This document shows positions 32,749 through 40,546 of a DNA stretch of 64,000 nt, in pieces; the stretch's first letter is position 1, and each line of letters opens with the position of its first letter. A program made the position numbers and the translations under genes. Origin of the DNA: GCA-016700035 sp964454845 (GTDB lineage Bacteria > Patescibacteriota > Saccharimonadia > CAILAD01 > GCA-016700035); contig CAYVVS010000001.1 in the NCBI GenBank assembly GCA_964454845.1, positions 1 to 64,000 on the forward strand, read 5' to 3'. The notes beneath the pieces are model-generated. The model worked only from the letters and a program-made list of their open reading frames with translations. It had not been told where the DNA came from and did no database searches.

Positions 32749-33246
32749 ATGGCAAAAGATGCATCGCTTGATGTGGTAAGTAAATATGATGTGGCCGATA
32801 TGATTAATATTGTTGATCAGGTAAAGCGGGAATTGTCTACGCGCTATGATTTTCAGGGTACTGGCTCCGAGATAGAGTTTGATCGCGATAAGTCTGAGTT
32901 GCGACTGAAATCAAATTCGGAACTTAAGCTGAAGGCCATGAAAGACGTGATTGAGTCAAAATTTGTTCGTCGCTCCGTGGACCTCAAGTTTCTAGATAGT
33001 AGTCAGGAAATCACCCAGAGCGGCATGGACTATAAATGGACACTTATGCTAAAACAGGGGCTTGACCAGGAAAAAGCTAAGCAGGTCTCGAAGATTATTC
33101 GCGAGAAGCATCCAAAGGTGAAGAGTTCGATTCAGGGGGACGCCATCCGGGTGGTAAGTGCTAGCCGAGATGAACTGCAGGCGGTCATGCAAACCTTGCG
33201 CGGTGAAGAGCTGCCGTTTGCAGTGAGTTTTGAAAATTTCAGATAG
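32749..33246 (+). CDS. YajQ-family nucleotide-binding protein
   Basis: The 165-residue protein has two tandem ferredoxin-like YajQ domains. Signatures are ASLDVVSKYDVADMINIVDQ, STRYDFQGTGSEIEF, MDYKWTLMLKQGLDQEKAKQVSKIIRE and KHPKVKSSIQGDAIRVVS. Some family members bind cyclic di-GMP; that is not shown here. AGGAGGAG precedes ATG 32749. Confidence 0.93.
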   Translation: MAKDASLDVVSKYDVADMINIVDQVKRELSTRYDFQGTGSEIEFDRDKSELRLKSNSELKLKAMKDVIESKFVRRSVDLKFLDSSQEITQSGMDYKWTLMLKQGLDQEKAKQVSKIIREKHPKVKSSIQGDAIRVVSASRDELQAVMQTLRGEELPFAVSFENFR

Positions 33247-33282
33247 ATAAGAAGAAAAACCGAAAAGCATTACAAAAACCTC

Positions 33283-33312
33283 TTGACCTGTACGTATTAT
33301 GTTCGGTACTAT
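33283..33312 (+). promoter_or_regulatory. recA promoter
   Basis: TTGACC (33283-33288), an 18-nt spacer and TACTAT (33307-33312) predict initiation near 33319. The inverted repeat ATGTTC (33299-33304) and GAACAT (33320-33325) straddles the -10 box and might be an operator, although its half-site order does not match the Gram-positive LexA box. Confidence 0.7.
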
Positions 33313-33353
33313 GAATGCAGAACATGAGTATATAAGATAGGAGGAGAGCTGTA

Positions 33354-34439
33354 ATGCCAGCCACAACAACGAAGTCAGATAAAGGAGTAGCAGTGAAGGA
33401 TTCATCAAAGCAGTCGGCGTCGGAGCGAAGTGCTCGTTTGAAGGCAGTTGAATTGGCGGTAGAGCAAATAGAACGACAGTTTGGTGTTGGTTCAATTATG
33501 AAGTTAGGTGAGGGGATGAAGGCTCATGTCGAGACGATTCCAACCGGTAGCTTAGCGTTAGATTTGGCCTTGGGCGGCGGTTTTCCTAAGGGGCGCATTA
33601 TAGAAATTTATGGTCCGGAGTCGAGCGGTAAGACAACTTTGGCACTGCATGCGGTGGCTGAAGTGCAAAAGCGGGGCGGGCTTGCTGCCTTTGTTGATGC
33701 GGAGCACGCCTTAGATCCAGAATATGCATCGAAGATTGGCGTGAATCTTAATGACCTTTTAATTTCGCAGCCGGACACAGGTGAGCAGGCGCTCGAAATT
33801 ACCGAAACCTTGGTACGCTCGGGGGCTGTTGATACGGTGATTGTAGACTCTGTGGCCGCCTTAGTGCCACGTGCAGAAATTGAGGGCGAGATGGGTGATG
33901 CCCATATGGGCTTGCAGGCTCGCCTCATGAGTCAAGCGCTACGAAAACTTACTGGAATTGTCAGTAAAACAAAGTGCTCAGTTATTTTCATTAACCAGTT
34001 ACGCATGAAGATTGGTGTGATGTTCGGCAATCCAGAGGTTACTGCTGGTGGTAATGCATTGAAATATTACTCGTCTGTACGTCTGGATATTCGTCGTACT
34101 GAACAGCTTAAGGAAGGTGATCAGAGTATTGGTAACCACGTGAAGGTAAAGGTGGTGAAGAATAAGATTGCGGCACCATTTAAAATTGCGGAGTTCGATA
34201 TTATGTTTAATGAGGGCATTTCGCGACCGGGTGATTTGATAGATTTGGCCGTTAAATACGAGCTCGTTAAGAAAGCTGGCGCCTGGTTCTCATACAAGGA
34301 AGATAAGATTGGGCAGGGTAGAGAAGCCGCTAAACAGTTTTTGAAAGCTCACCCGGAAGTAATGGACGAGCTTGACGCCAAAATTCGTGAGCGAGCAGCT
34401 GGCGGTGGTCAGGAGGCTGAGTTAGAAGAAGGAAAATAA
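33354..34439 (+). CDS. recA: Recombinase A
   Basis: The 361-residue RecA has Walker A GPESSGKTTLALHAVAE (about 88), AFVDAEHALDPEYA, the Walker B region VIVDSVAALVPRAEIEGEMGD, loop L2 SVIFINQLRMKIGVMFGNPE and ALKYYSSVRLDIRR. It catalyses strand exchange. AGGAGGAG lies 7 nt before ATG 33354. An in-frame ATG-less alternative start is not needed. It is followed by recX with a 29-nt gap, likely one operon. Confidence 0.98.
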   Translation: MPATTTKSDKGVAVKDSSKQSASERSARLKAVELAVEQIERQFGVGSIMKLGEGMKAHVETIPTGSLALDLALGGGFPKGRIIEIYGPESSGKTTLALHAVAEVQKRGGLAAFVDAEHALDPEYASKIGVNLNDLLISQPDTGEQALEITETLVRSGAVDTVIVDSVAALVPRAEIEGEMGDAHMGLQARLMSQALRKLTGIVSKTKCSVIFINQLRMKIGVMFGNPEVTAGGNALKYYSSVRLDIRRTEQLKEGDQSIGNHVKVKVVKNKIAAPFKIAEFDIMFNEGISRPGDLIDLAVKYELVKKAGAWFSYKEDKIGQGREAAKQFLKAHPEVMDELDAKIRERAAGGGQEAELEEGK

Positions 34440-34468
34440 CTTCTAGCTCTCGAAATTTAGGTTAAGCG

Positions 34469-35062
34469 GTGCCAATCGTAACCAAGCTTACAACCCAGAA
34501 AAAAGGGGAATTCATTAATCTCTATATAGATGAAGAATTTTGGTGTGGCTTAAGTCTCAATCAGGTGGCTGCATGGCGGTTGCGTAAAGGGCAGGAACTC
34601 AGTGCTGAGCAGTTGCAGCAACTGCGTGCCGAGGCTGAGACTAGCAAAGCGTACAATGCAGCAATACGATATCTTGCCTTACGGATTCGTTCCGCTAGAG
34701 AAATGCGTGACTATCTGATAAGGAAGGGCTTTGATGCCTCGATAGATGACATTGTGCTTCGTCTTACCGAAGAGGGATACTTGAATGACGAAGATTTTGC
34801 TAGACGTTGGGCTGATATGCGCCGTGACATGCTTAAATCTCCGCGCGCGATTGAAAGTGAGCTCTTAAGGAAGGGCATTGCAAGAGATACTATTCGCTTA
34901 GTAGTGAGCGACGAGGGGGTAGATTCTACGATACAGGAGCTCATAGAAAAGAAAAATCGCCACCGAACATACGACCGCGAACACATGATACGTTATTTGG
35001 TAAGTAGGGGCTTCACTTATTCACAAGTAAAGCCTCACTTGGATAGCGAACGTTCGCTTTAG
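34469..35062 (+). CDS. recX: Regulatory protein RecX
   Basis: The 197-residue protein shows RecX three-helix repeats: YLALRIRSAREMRDYLIRKGFD, LTEEGYLNDEDFARRWADMRR and SPRAIESELLRKGI, with a C-terminal repeat YDREHMIRYLVSRGFTYSQV. RecX binds RecA filaments and limits their activity. The start codon is GTG 34469. Position directly after recA supports the call. Confidence 0.9.
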   Translation: MPIVTKLTTQKKGEFINLYIDEEFWCGLSLNQVAAWRLRKGQELSAEQLQQLRAEAETSKAYNAAIRYLALRIRSAREMRDYLIRKGFDASIDDIVLRLTEEGYLNDEDFARRWADMRRDMLKSPRAIESELLRKGIARDTIRLVVSDEGVDSTIQELIEKKNRHRTYDREHMIRYLVSRGFTYSQVKPHLDSERSL

Positions 35063-35085
35063 GGCTCACGAGTATCGTCAAAGAG

Positions 35086-35163
35086 TTATCGAGAAACGAG
35101 AACAGCACGTATACAAATTGCGATAGCGAGCACCCAAAGGCCTGCAACGATGAGCAAAATCAT
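35086..35163 (-). CDS. 25-residue hydrophobic micropeptide (candidate)
   Basis: On the minus strand ATG 35163 opens a 25-residue peptide, MILLIVAGLWVLAIAICIRA and five more residues ending VSR, a single membrane helix with a basic end. AGAGG lies 3 nt upstream. TTGCGC (35207-35212) and TAGCAT (35184-35189) with a 17-nt spacer form a plausible promoter. It fills the spacer between recX and the PRC-barrel gene. The coding claim rests on these signals alone. Confidence 0.4.
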   Translation of the reverse strand: MILLIVAGLWVLAIAICIRAVLVSR

Positions 35164-35239
35164 AACCCTCTTTAGTACTTCTTATGCTAGTCTTCTGATA
35201 GAGCGAGCGCAAGCAAATATTTACCGAACATGCTAGTTG

Positions 35240-35779
35240 CTATGCTGTTAGGGGTTTAACAGCAGCTTTCTTAGAAGCACCTAGTTCTGACTGCACGATA
35301 AGTAATTTTTTATCTGGCTGAACGTCTTGTATTGCGGAAGTCGGAAGAATGAGCGAGCCTTGATGAAGGCTTTTTAACAGAGGGCGTCTTATATATAGTC
35401 GGTCTGCAATCATAAGGGGAAGTTTGATACTGCAATCCTCGATATTGCCAAGTTTTTTACCACTCGTATCACACACTTTGTAGTCGAGTAGACGGCAGTT
35501 TTGTTCAAAAGTGGCTTTTTCGCGTATGAAGTCTTCTTTTTCTCCAAAGCATTCCGCACCTGGTATTGTGAGAAGGTTTTTGACCACTGCTGTCTGATCT
35601 GCGCGGATGTAACTTGTACTGCCACCCGACAGACATTGCAGAAAAGCTACTTGGAGATTATTGCTTCTAAACACTACCCCCTCGATTAAGCCCAAGGGAC
35701 GTAAATCATGGCGGTCAAAAAGAATCATGTTTTTGAGCTGGGAGAGAAGAATTTGCTGGCCGAGTGGTTGTTTTTTCAT
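35240..35779 (-). CDS. PRC-barrel-like domain protein
   Basis: The 179-residue protein appears to hold two PRC-barrel-like halves: DRHDLRPLGLIEGVVFRSNN near the N-terminus, and VCDTSGKKLGNIEDCSIKLP with LILPTSAIQDV near the C-terminus. The PRC barrel occurs in RimM and in adaptor proteins. It has no membrane segment and ends in a basic AlaLys tail. ATG 35779 is preferred over 35788: the TATAAT at 35787-35792 lies 7 nt before the former and overlaps the latter. It is divergent from rpsF. Confidence 0.7.
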   Translation of the reverse strand: MKKQPLGQQILLSQLKNMILFDRHDLRPLGLIEGVVFRSNNLQVAFLQCLSGGSTSYIRADQTAVVKNLLTIPGAECFGEKEDFIREKATFEQNCRLLDYKVCDTSGKKLGNIEDCSIKLPLMIADRLYIRRPLLKSLHQGSLILPTSAIQDVQPDKKLLIVQSELGASKKAAVKPLTA

Positions 35780-35786
35780 CACTTGC

Positions 35787-35792
35787 ATTATA
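35787..35792 (-). promoter_or_regulatory. Consensus -10 box at leaderless distance (PRC-barrel gene)
   Basis: On the minus strand TATAAT lies 7 nt before ATG 35779. The heptamer TAAGCGT (35792-35798, minus) overlaps its upstream edge by one base. Confidence 0.6.
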
Positions 35793-35802
35793 CGCTTAAC
35801 CC

Positions 35803-35831
35803 TTGATTTATTCTGGTATTTTCGGTAGAAT
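35803..35831 (+). promoter_or_regulatory. Promoter of the rpsF-ssb-rpsR operon
   Basis: TTGATT (35803-35808), a 17-nt spacer and TAGAAT (35826-35831) predict initiation near 35838 and a leader of about 100 nt. Confidence 0.75.
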
Positions 35832-35852
35832 TACGGTGTTTACAACAAATAA

Positions 35853-35911
35853 CCTTTTTGTTGACGCACAAGGCTGCTTACGCGCCACTAACGTCAGCGA
35901 ATCCCGTTAGT
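35853..35911 (+). promoter_or_regulatory. Structured rpsF leader, candidate S6:S18 autoregulatory element
   Basis: Two hairpins fall in the leader. One pairs CC and TTGT at 35853-35861 with ACAAGG at 35868-35873. The other is a perfect 7-bp stem ACTAACG (35887-35893) with CGTTAGT (35905-35911). S6:S18 complexes are known to bind rpsF leaders in many bacteria; whether this leader fits that consensus needs a covariance-model search. Confidence 0.4.
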
Positions 35912-35937
35912 CCGGGTGAACCAAAGAAAGGATGTCT

Positions 35938-36288
35938 ATGCGACAATACGAAGTAGGTGTTATCCTACACCCCGATCTCGAGATTGATCTCGATCGAGCC
36001 GTCAGTAAGGTTGAAGGAATTATTACCGGCCTTGGCGGAAAAATTGATAATAAAGACAACTGGGGCAAGCGAAAGCTCGCTTACCGCATTAAGAAGCAGG
36101 ACTGGGGAATCTACGTATTCTTCCAGGTTACTCTTGATCCAGCTAAAGTTCAGGAGCTAGATAGCACTTTGCGAATTACTTCAGAAGTAATTCGTTATAT
36201 TGTGGTGTCACTTGAAGACGTTCGTCCAGTGAATAAAGGTGCAAAAAACAGCACCAAAAAGCCTGTAGAAAAACCAGAGACTGAATAA
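35938..36288 (+). CDS. rpsF: Ribosomal protein S6
   Basis: The 116-residue S6 has RQYEVGVILHPDLEIDLDRAVSKVEGIITGLGGKID, WGKRKLAYRIKKQDWGIYVFFQV and TSEVIRYIVVSLED, the ferredoxin-like S6 fold. ATG 35938 is preferred over 35932 because AAAGGA is spaced 5 nt before it. It heads the conserved rpsF-ssb-rpsR operon. The C-terminal tail is Lys-rich. Confidence 0.95.
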   Translation: MRQYEVGVILHPDLEIDLDRAVSKVEGIITGLGGKIDNKDNWGKRKLAYRIKKQDWGIYVFFQVTLDPAKVQELDSTLRITSEVIRYIVVSLEDVRPVNKGAKNSTKKPVEKPETE

Positions 36289-36311
36289 ATTTAAGCGTTA
36301 AGGAGATAGGG

Positions 36312-36752
36312 ATGGCAAAAGATTTTAACCAGGCAATTATCATGGGTAACCTCACTCGTGACCCAGAACTTCGGCAGACTCCATCTGGTCAGTCTGTAGC
36401 GAGCTTTGCAGTTGCAACCAATCGCAGCTGGCAGGATCCGCAAAGCGGCGATAAAAAAGACGCAGTTGAGTTTCATGATGTTGTTGCTTGGGGTAAGTTG
36501 GGCGAGTTGGTTTCTAACTACCTCTCAAAGGGCCGTAAGGTTTTAGTAGTTGGTCGCCTGCAGACACGATCTTGGGAAGCCGACGGAGTAAAGAAGCAGC
36601 GCACAGAAATTGTAGCGACTGACATTAACTTCCTCAGTGCTGGCCCGGGAGAGGGTGGAGCTCCAGCAGCATCTTCAGCGAAAAAATCTGATGACCCTGA
36701 AGTTCAGGAGATGCCTGGTGACGACATTAATCTTGATGACATCCCATTTTAA
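36312..36752 (+). CDS. ssb: Single-stranded DNA-binding protein
   Basis: The 146-residue SSB has the OB fold (NQAIIMGNLTRDPELRQTPSGQSVASFAVATNRSW, then FHDVVAWGKLGELVSNYLSKGRKVLVVGRLQTRSW) and an acidic C-terminal tip ending DDINLDDIPF, the partner-binding tail. AAGGAGATAG precedes the ATG. TAAGCGT occurs at 36292-36298 in the spacer. It sits between rpsF and rpsR, as in most bacteria. Confidence 0.97.
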   Translation: MAKDFNQAIIMGNLTRDPELRQTPSGQSVASFAVATNRSWQDPQSGDKKDAVEFHDVVAWGKLGELVSNYLSKGRKVLVVGRLQTRSWEADGVKKQRTEIVATDINFLSAGPGEGGAPAASSAKKSDDPEVQEMPGDDINLDDIPF

Positions 36753-36761
36753 GGAGAAAAC

Positions 36762-36974
36762 ATGGCAGAATTTCGTAAACAAAATCGTTTTTACGCAGAA
36801 CAAGTAGCAGTTATTGACTACAAAGACGTTAAGTTTTTGCAGCGCTACGTTTCTAGTGTGGGGAAGATCGAAAACCGTAAGCGTACCGGCGCTTCGATGA
36901 AGCATCAGCGTATGCTCGCAAAAGCACTGAAGCGAGCGCGACATATGGCTCTTTTACCATTCGTCGTAAAATAA
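36762..36974 (+). CDS. rpsR: Ribosomal protein S18
   Basis: The 70-residue S18 has IDYKDVKFLQRYVSSVGKIENRKRTGASMKHQRMLAKALKRARHMALLPFV, split here only by description. No cysteine motif is present, so it is the zinc-free form. AAGGAG lies before the ATG. It binds S6 in the small-subunit platform. It is followed by a large palindromic element. Confidence 0.96.
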   Translation: MAEFRKQNRFYAEQVAVIDYKDVKFLQRYVSSVGKIENRKRTGASMKHQRMLAKALKRARHMALLPFVVK

Positions 36975-36981
36975 ATCTATC

Positions 36982-37099
36982 GGCATGCGATCTTGGCGAG
37001 CCGCTGCGTTAGCGACTTCGAGTCTCGTTGCACTTACGTTCCAGTAAGCTTAACTGCGATTCTCGCCGCTGCCTTGCGGCTCATCCAAGCTTACATGCC
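36982..37099. repeat. 118-nt imperfect palindrome between rpsR and efp
   Basis: The outer arms 36982-37023 and 37064-37099 are largely complementary: GGCATG with CATGCC, CTTGG with CCAAG, GAGCCGC with GCGGCTC, and AGCG with CGCT. The centre holds CGAG/CTCG and a CTTAC-GTTCCA-GTAAG hairpin. The RNA would form one long stem. No T run follows, so it is not a typical terminator. No second copy is visible in this window. It may be a REP- or MITE-like repeat, a structured RNA, or an rpsR 3' stability element. Confidence 0.7.
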
Positions 37100-37135
37100 T
37101 TTCCTGTATTCAGGTAGTTAATCGAGGAGAAGCAT

Positions 37136-37696
37136 ATGTACGGACCAACAGATTTAAGAAAAGAAACGCTTGTTGAGATTGATGGTGCGCCGTATAAGGT
37201 TGTTGATTACGCACAGAAGCAAATGGGGCGCGGTGGTTCGATTGTGAACACTAAACTTAAAAACCTCATTACTGGCGGGGTGATTGACCGTACGTTCCGC
37301 AATGACGAGCGGGTGAAGCCGGCTGATGTGCAACGCCAAAAGCTGCAATATCTCTATACACAAGGAGATACGCATAGTCTTATGGATCTTGAAAGCTACG
37401 AAACTTATGAAGTAGCAACAAGCGTTGATGAAGATTTGTCAAAATATATTTTGGAAGGCGGAGAGATTGAGGGCTATCTCTTTCACGGGCAAGTCATTGG
37501 GTTTGAATGGCCAAAGAATGTCCCGCTGAAGGTAGTGGAGGCCCCTGGCTCTGATAAGGGTAACTCGGCTGCTGGCGCCACCAAAGCTGTGAAGCTCGAA
37601 ACCGGTATCGAGGTGCAAGCCCCGCTGTTTATTAAGGCAGGGGACATGGTCAAAGTCGATACTCGCAATGGCGCGTATCTCGAGCGCTTGAAGTAA
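37136..37696 (+). CDS. efp: Elongation factor P
   Basis: The 186-residue EF-P has a KOW-like N-terminal domain, an OB domain II (DLESYETYEVATSVDEDLSKYILEGGEIEGYLF) and an OB domain III (VEAPGSDKGNSAAGATKAVKLETGIEVQAPLFIKAGD). The modified-loop position follows KQMGRGGSIVNTKLKNL, with no Lys or Arg at the exact tip evident beyond GRGGS. It relieves ribosome stalling at polyproline, relevant to the Pro-rich proteins here. GAGGAG precedes ATG 37136. Confidence 0.95.
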   Translation: MYGPTDLRKETLVEIDGAPYKVVDYAQKQMGRGGSIVNTKLKNLITGGVIDRTFRNDERVKPADVQRQKLQYLYTQGDTHSLMDLESYETYEVATSVDEDLSKYILEGGEIEGYLFHGQVIGFEWPKNVPLKVVEAPGSDKGNSAAGATKAVKLETGIEVQAPLFIKAGDMVKVDTRNGAYLERLK

Positions 37697-37759
37697 GCAT
37701 TGAAAAATTACTAGTTTTATTGTAAAATTTGCAGGTTCTTCTAGCTAAAGGAGAGAACC

Positions 37760-38269
37760 TTGGATTTGGATTCGATGCCCACAGCGGGCTGCGATATCTG
37801 CCAGCTGCTTCGCAATACACAGGAGCATGACTATGTGGTTGCCCAGTCGAGGCACTGGCGCATCACGCTCGCTCCAGACCAGTATTACGTTGGTCGCTGC
37901 TATGTAACCTCACTGCGACATGTGCCCGATCTCCCAGCTTTGTCTCCGGAGGAGTGGAGAGATCTGCACGAAGTGATGAGGCATCTGGAGAACTCGACCA
38001 AGCGCGAGCTCGGTGCAACTCACGTGACGTGGGCAGCCCTCATGAATCACGCCTACCAGCTCCCTGACCCTCAGCCGCATGTCCATTGGCACGTCAGGCC
38101 TCGTTATGCGGAGCGCACTGTGATTGGCGACGTCATCATGACCGACGAACAGTTCGGACACCACCATCAGCGCGATGAGCTACAGAAGTTGCTTCCTTAC
38201 CAAATGGAGGAAATCGTCACAAGTCTCAGGAGAAGCCTGCCGCCACCGTGGTGGTCGATGTTTCGTTAA
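37760..38269 (+). CDS. HIT-family protein
   Basis: The 169-residue histidine-triad protein has the motif PHVHWHVRPRY near residue 110, preceded by CDICQLL near the N-terminus and by CYVTSLRHVPDLPALSPEE. HIT proteins hydrolyse or transfer nucleotides. The start is TTG 37760, supported by AAAGGAG 6 nt upstream. It is followed by a strong terminator. The C-terminus is Pro/Trp-rich. The substrate is unknown. Confidence 0.88.
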   Translation: MDLDSMPTAGCDICQLLRNTQEHDYVVAQSRHWRITLAPDQYYVGRCYVTSLRHVPDLPALSPEEWRDLHEVMRHLENSTKRELGATHVTWAALMNHAYQLPDPQPHVHWHVRPRYAERTVIGDVIMTDEQFGHHHQRDELQKLLPYQMEEIVTSLRRSLPPPWWSMFR

Positions 38270-38278
38270 TAAGTTTTG

Positions 38279-38305
38279 CCATCGACGAAGAGTCGATGGT
38301 TTTTT
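38279..38305 (+). terminator. Intrinsic terminator after the HIT gene
   Basis: Stem CCATCGAC (38279-38286) with GTCGATGG (38292-38299), 5-nt loop, six T. Confidence 0.93.
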
Positions 38306-38375
38306 ATTGATTGGTGCGAGAGATGCGGCACGTGGTGACACGCATCGGTGCATACCTCGAGTGCATCAAGTAGTC

Positions 38376-38381
38376 TATACT
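38376..38381 (+). promoter_or_regulatory. -10 box at leaderless distance (318-aa orphan)
   Basis: TATACT is followed by 6 nt and then ATG 38388. Confidence 0.6.
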
Positions 38382-38387
38382 AACAGC

Positions 38388-39344
38388 ATGGTAAGAATTG
38401 GCGGCGATAGGCCGGAGTCAGGCAGCGATAGCGAGGTCTCATCAAGTTCTCGTATTAGATCTCGCTCCCGAGATTTGCGAGAGGGTTTGATGAGCATTAA
38501 AGATGCGGGCGATGAAAAAGATACCATCAGGCCAGTACAGCATGAAATACGTGGCGCTGGTTATGAGCATATGATCCAGCGAGAAACTGAACAGCGGTTT
38601 TTAGAGCTTACTGGATATATTGAAGAAGCAGAGAAACGAGGGCTCACTCTTGCTAAATATATGGGCGGCCAGGACAAAGAAGATAATCGCTTTGAAGCTA
38701 TCAATCTTCGTCAGGCCAATGAAGAACTGCAGAGTGTTTATGGTTTGAAGCATCGACGCGAAAAGCATAGTCTAGCACGGCAAGTGTATGACCCAACACA
38801 ACCAGAGCCAATTCTTAGTAAGGAAGACGAGCTTTCGCGGGCGTGGGAAAGGCGCAAATTTTATCTGTCTCTTGATGGAGAGGCAACAGCTGATGTCCAA
38901 GAATTTCAGAAAGACTTCCTAGTTACGCTCGCAAGAACCGCACTCGAGAGAGGCATCTATCTCTCATGGAAAATAGAAGACCACAGCTATGATTCGCCGG
39001 ATATTTACACTGATTCGCCAAGAGAATTAGAGCAAATTATTGCAGAGCTGTATGTGCATTATCCTGAAAGTATGTGGCGAGCAGTGCCTCGGATATTTCA
39101 GCACCCATGTACTGGCGTGCCACCAGAGTATGTTGGGATTGTGCAAGAGCCAGAAAAAGGGTTTAACGACTCACATTCTACCCGGATGAACAAGCTTGGA
39201 AAACTGATAGAAGGCTTTGGGTCACATGTAACACTCGAGCAGTACTCTGAGGCGTGTAGAAAAGTTGGAGTAAGGCCAGAAGCCCCTTGGCGGCTCACCA
39301 ATGAGGCGCAGGAGCAGTACTATATGGATCGACAGCAAAAATAG
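38388..39344 (+). CDS. Hypothetical hydrophilic protein, 318 aa
   Basis: I do not recognise this protein. It has a Ser/Arg/Asp-rich disordered start (about 1-45), a charged helical middle with EEAEKRGLTLAKYMGG and RQANEELQSVYGLKHRREKHSLARQVYDP, and a more ordered C-terminal half with WKIEDHSYDSPDIYTDSPRELEQII and GFGSHVTLEQYSEACRKVG. It has no membrane helix and no signal peptide. ATG 38388 is chosen over upstream frames because of a -10 box 6 nt before it and a terminator at 38279-38305. It is transcribed alone, converging with ychF. Confidence 0.75.
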   Translation: MVRIGGDRPESGSDSEVSSSSRIRSRSRDLREGLMSIKDAGDEKDTIRPVQHEIRGAGYEHMIQRETEQRFLELTGYIEEAEKRGLTLAKYMGGQDKEDNRFEAINLRQANEELQSVYGLKHRREKHSLARQVYDPTQPEPILSKEDELSRAWERRKFYLSLDGEATADVQEFQKDFLVTLARTALERGIYLSWKIEDHSYDSPDIYTDSPRELEQIIAELYVHYPESMWRAVPRIFQHPCTGVPPEYVGIVQEPEKGFNDSHSTRMNKLGKLIEGFGSHVTLEQYSEACRKVGVRPEAPWRLTNEAQEQYYMDRQQK

Positions 39345-39362
39345 ATAAAGAACTACTATTAA

Positions 39363-40442
39363 TTACACGTTAAATTTAAAGAGCACGACGTCGCCGTCTT
39401 GCATGATGTAATCGCGGCCTTCGAGTCGAACTTTACCGGCAGTACGAGCACCAGTCCAGCCACCATGTTCAATAAAATCTTCACAGCCGACGATTTCTGC
39501 CTTAATAAAACCTTTTTCAAAATCAGTATGAATTACTCCAGCTGCTTCGGGTGCGGTTGCTCCTTGCGGAATTACCCAGGCGCGAGCTTCTTTTTCGCCA
39601 GCGGTGAAGTATGTTTGCAGGCCAAGGGTTGAAAAACCAAGATGGGCGAGAGCGGAGAGGCCAGATTCAGCTTGTTCGTATTCGGCAAGTAGCTCTGAGG
39701 CTTCGTCGTCTGACATGTCTTTGAGTTGAGCTTCGAGCTCAGCACAGAGAACGAGAGCAGGAAGTGGAGCGACACTGGTGCGAAGTTTTTCATGTAGATC
39801 TTTATCGGCCAAGCCGGCTTCATCCACGTTAAACACATAAATAAATGGCTTGGCAGTCAGGAGCTGGAGTTCACAAATGCTTTGTGGTACCTCCTCAGAA
39901 TAGAGGGAGGTAGCCAAGGTACCGGCGTCGAGTGCAGCACGGGCTTTGGCGAGGTCGGCAATTGCAGCTCGCGCATCGGGAGAAGTTTTGGCTTCTTTTT
40001 CGAGGCGAGGCAAGACTTTATCAATCGTAGCCAGATCAGCCAGAATAAGCTCGGTTTTAATGGTTTCGATATCGCGGGCTGGGTCGATTGTGTCATCAAC
40101 ATGGATAATATCACCAGACTCGAATGCGCGAACAACCTGCACAATGGCGGCGCACTCGCGAATGTGGGCGAGGAATTTATTGCCGAGGCCAGCACCTTCT
40201 GCGGCACCTTTTACGATGCCTGCGATGTCGGTAAAGGTAACTGGGGCGGGGATAATTTTTGCGGTACCAGCAACACGTGCGAGTTCCTCGAGGCGTTTAT
40301 CTGGGAGCGGTACGATGCCAACATTCGGCTCGATTGTGGCAAACGGGTAATTAGCCGCCAAGATATCAGACTTGGTGAGCGCGTTAAAAAGTGTCGACTT
40401 ACCAACATTTGGCAAGCCGACGATGCCGAGAGAAAGACTCAT
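39363..40442 (-). CDS. ychF: Redox-regulated ATPase YchF (Obg-like GTPase family)
   Basis: The 359-residue protein has the P-loop GLPNVGKSTLFNALTKSD, FTDIAGIVKGAAEGAGLGNKFLAHIREC (switch II, G3 region), VFNVDEAG in place of NKxD, and a C-terminal TGS domain (LQTYFTAGEKEARAW, VIHTDFEKGFIKAEI, GKVRLEGRDYIMQDGDV). YchF binds ribosomes and prefers ATP. TATAAT lies 6 nt before the ATG, so it is probably leaderless. Confidence 0.97.
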   Translation of the reverse strand: MSLSLGIVGLPNVGKSTLFNALTKSDILAANYPFATIEPNVGIVPLPDKRLEELARVAGTAKIIPAPVTFTDIAGIVKGAAEGAGLGNKFLAHIRECAAIVQVVRAFESGDIIHVDDTIDPARDIETIKTELILADLATIDKVLPRLEKEAKTSPDARAAIADLAKARAALDAGTLATSLYSEEVPQSICELQLLTAKPFIYVFNVDEAGLADKDLHEKLRTSVAPLPALVLCAELEAQLKDMSDDEASELLAEYEQAESGLSALAHLGFSTLGLQTYFTAGEKEARAWVIPQGATAPEAAGVIHTDFEKGFIKAEIVGCEDFIEHGGWTGARTAGKVRLEGRDYIMQDGDVVLFKFNV

Positions 40443-40448
40443 GGATAT

Positions 40449-40454
40449 ATTATA
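40449..40454 (-). promoter_or_regulatory. Consensus -10 box at leaderless distance (ychF)
   Basis: On the minus strand TATAAT is followed by 6 nt and the ychF ATG. Confidence 0.65.
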
Positions 40455-40468
40455 TCAGGTAAAAACGC

Positions 40469-40497
40469 TTGCGCTCCAGTGGTACAAACGGTAGCAT
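40469..40497 (+). promoter_or_regulatory. Promoter of the pilus-associated surface locus
   Basis: TTGCGC (40469-40474), a 17-nt spacer and TAGCAT (40492-40497) predict initiation near 40504, where TAAGCGT (40504-40510) begins. The heptamer is part of the short inverted repeat CTTAA-GCG-TTTAAG followed by a T run. Confidence 0.6.
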
Positions 40498-40546
40498 AGA
40501 GCTTAAGCGTTTAAGTTTTTGAAAAACCGCGTGGAATTATTATTCA

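Noticed and set aside
33299..33325. LexA/SOS box at recA
   Set aside because: The half-sites are in GTTC-N-GAAC order with a 15-nt spacer, unlike the Gram-positive GAAC-N4-GTTC box or the E. coli CTG-N10-CAG box; no lexA is in the window.
36975..37135. tRNA or other known small RNA in the rpsR-efp spacer
   Set aside because: The spacer is a long palindrome without an acceptor stem, TPsiC arm or CCA end.
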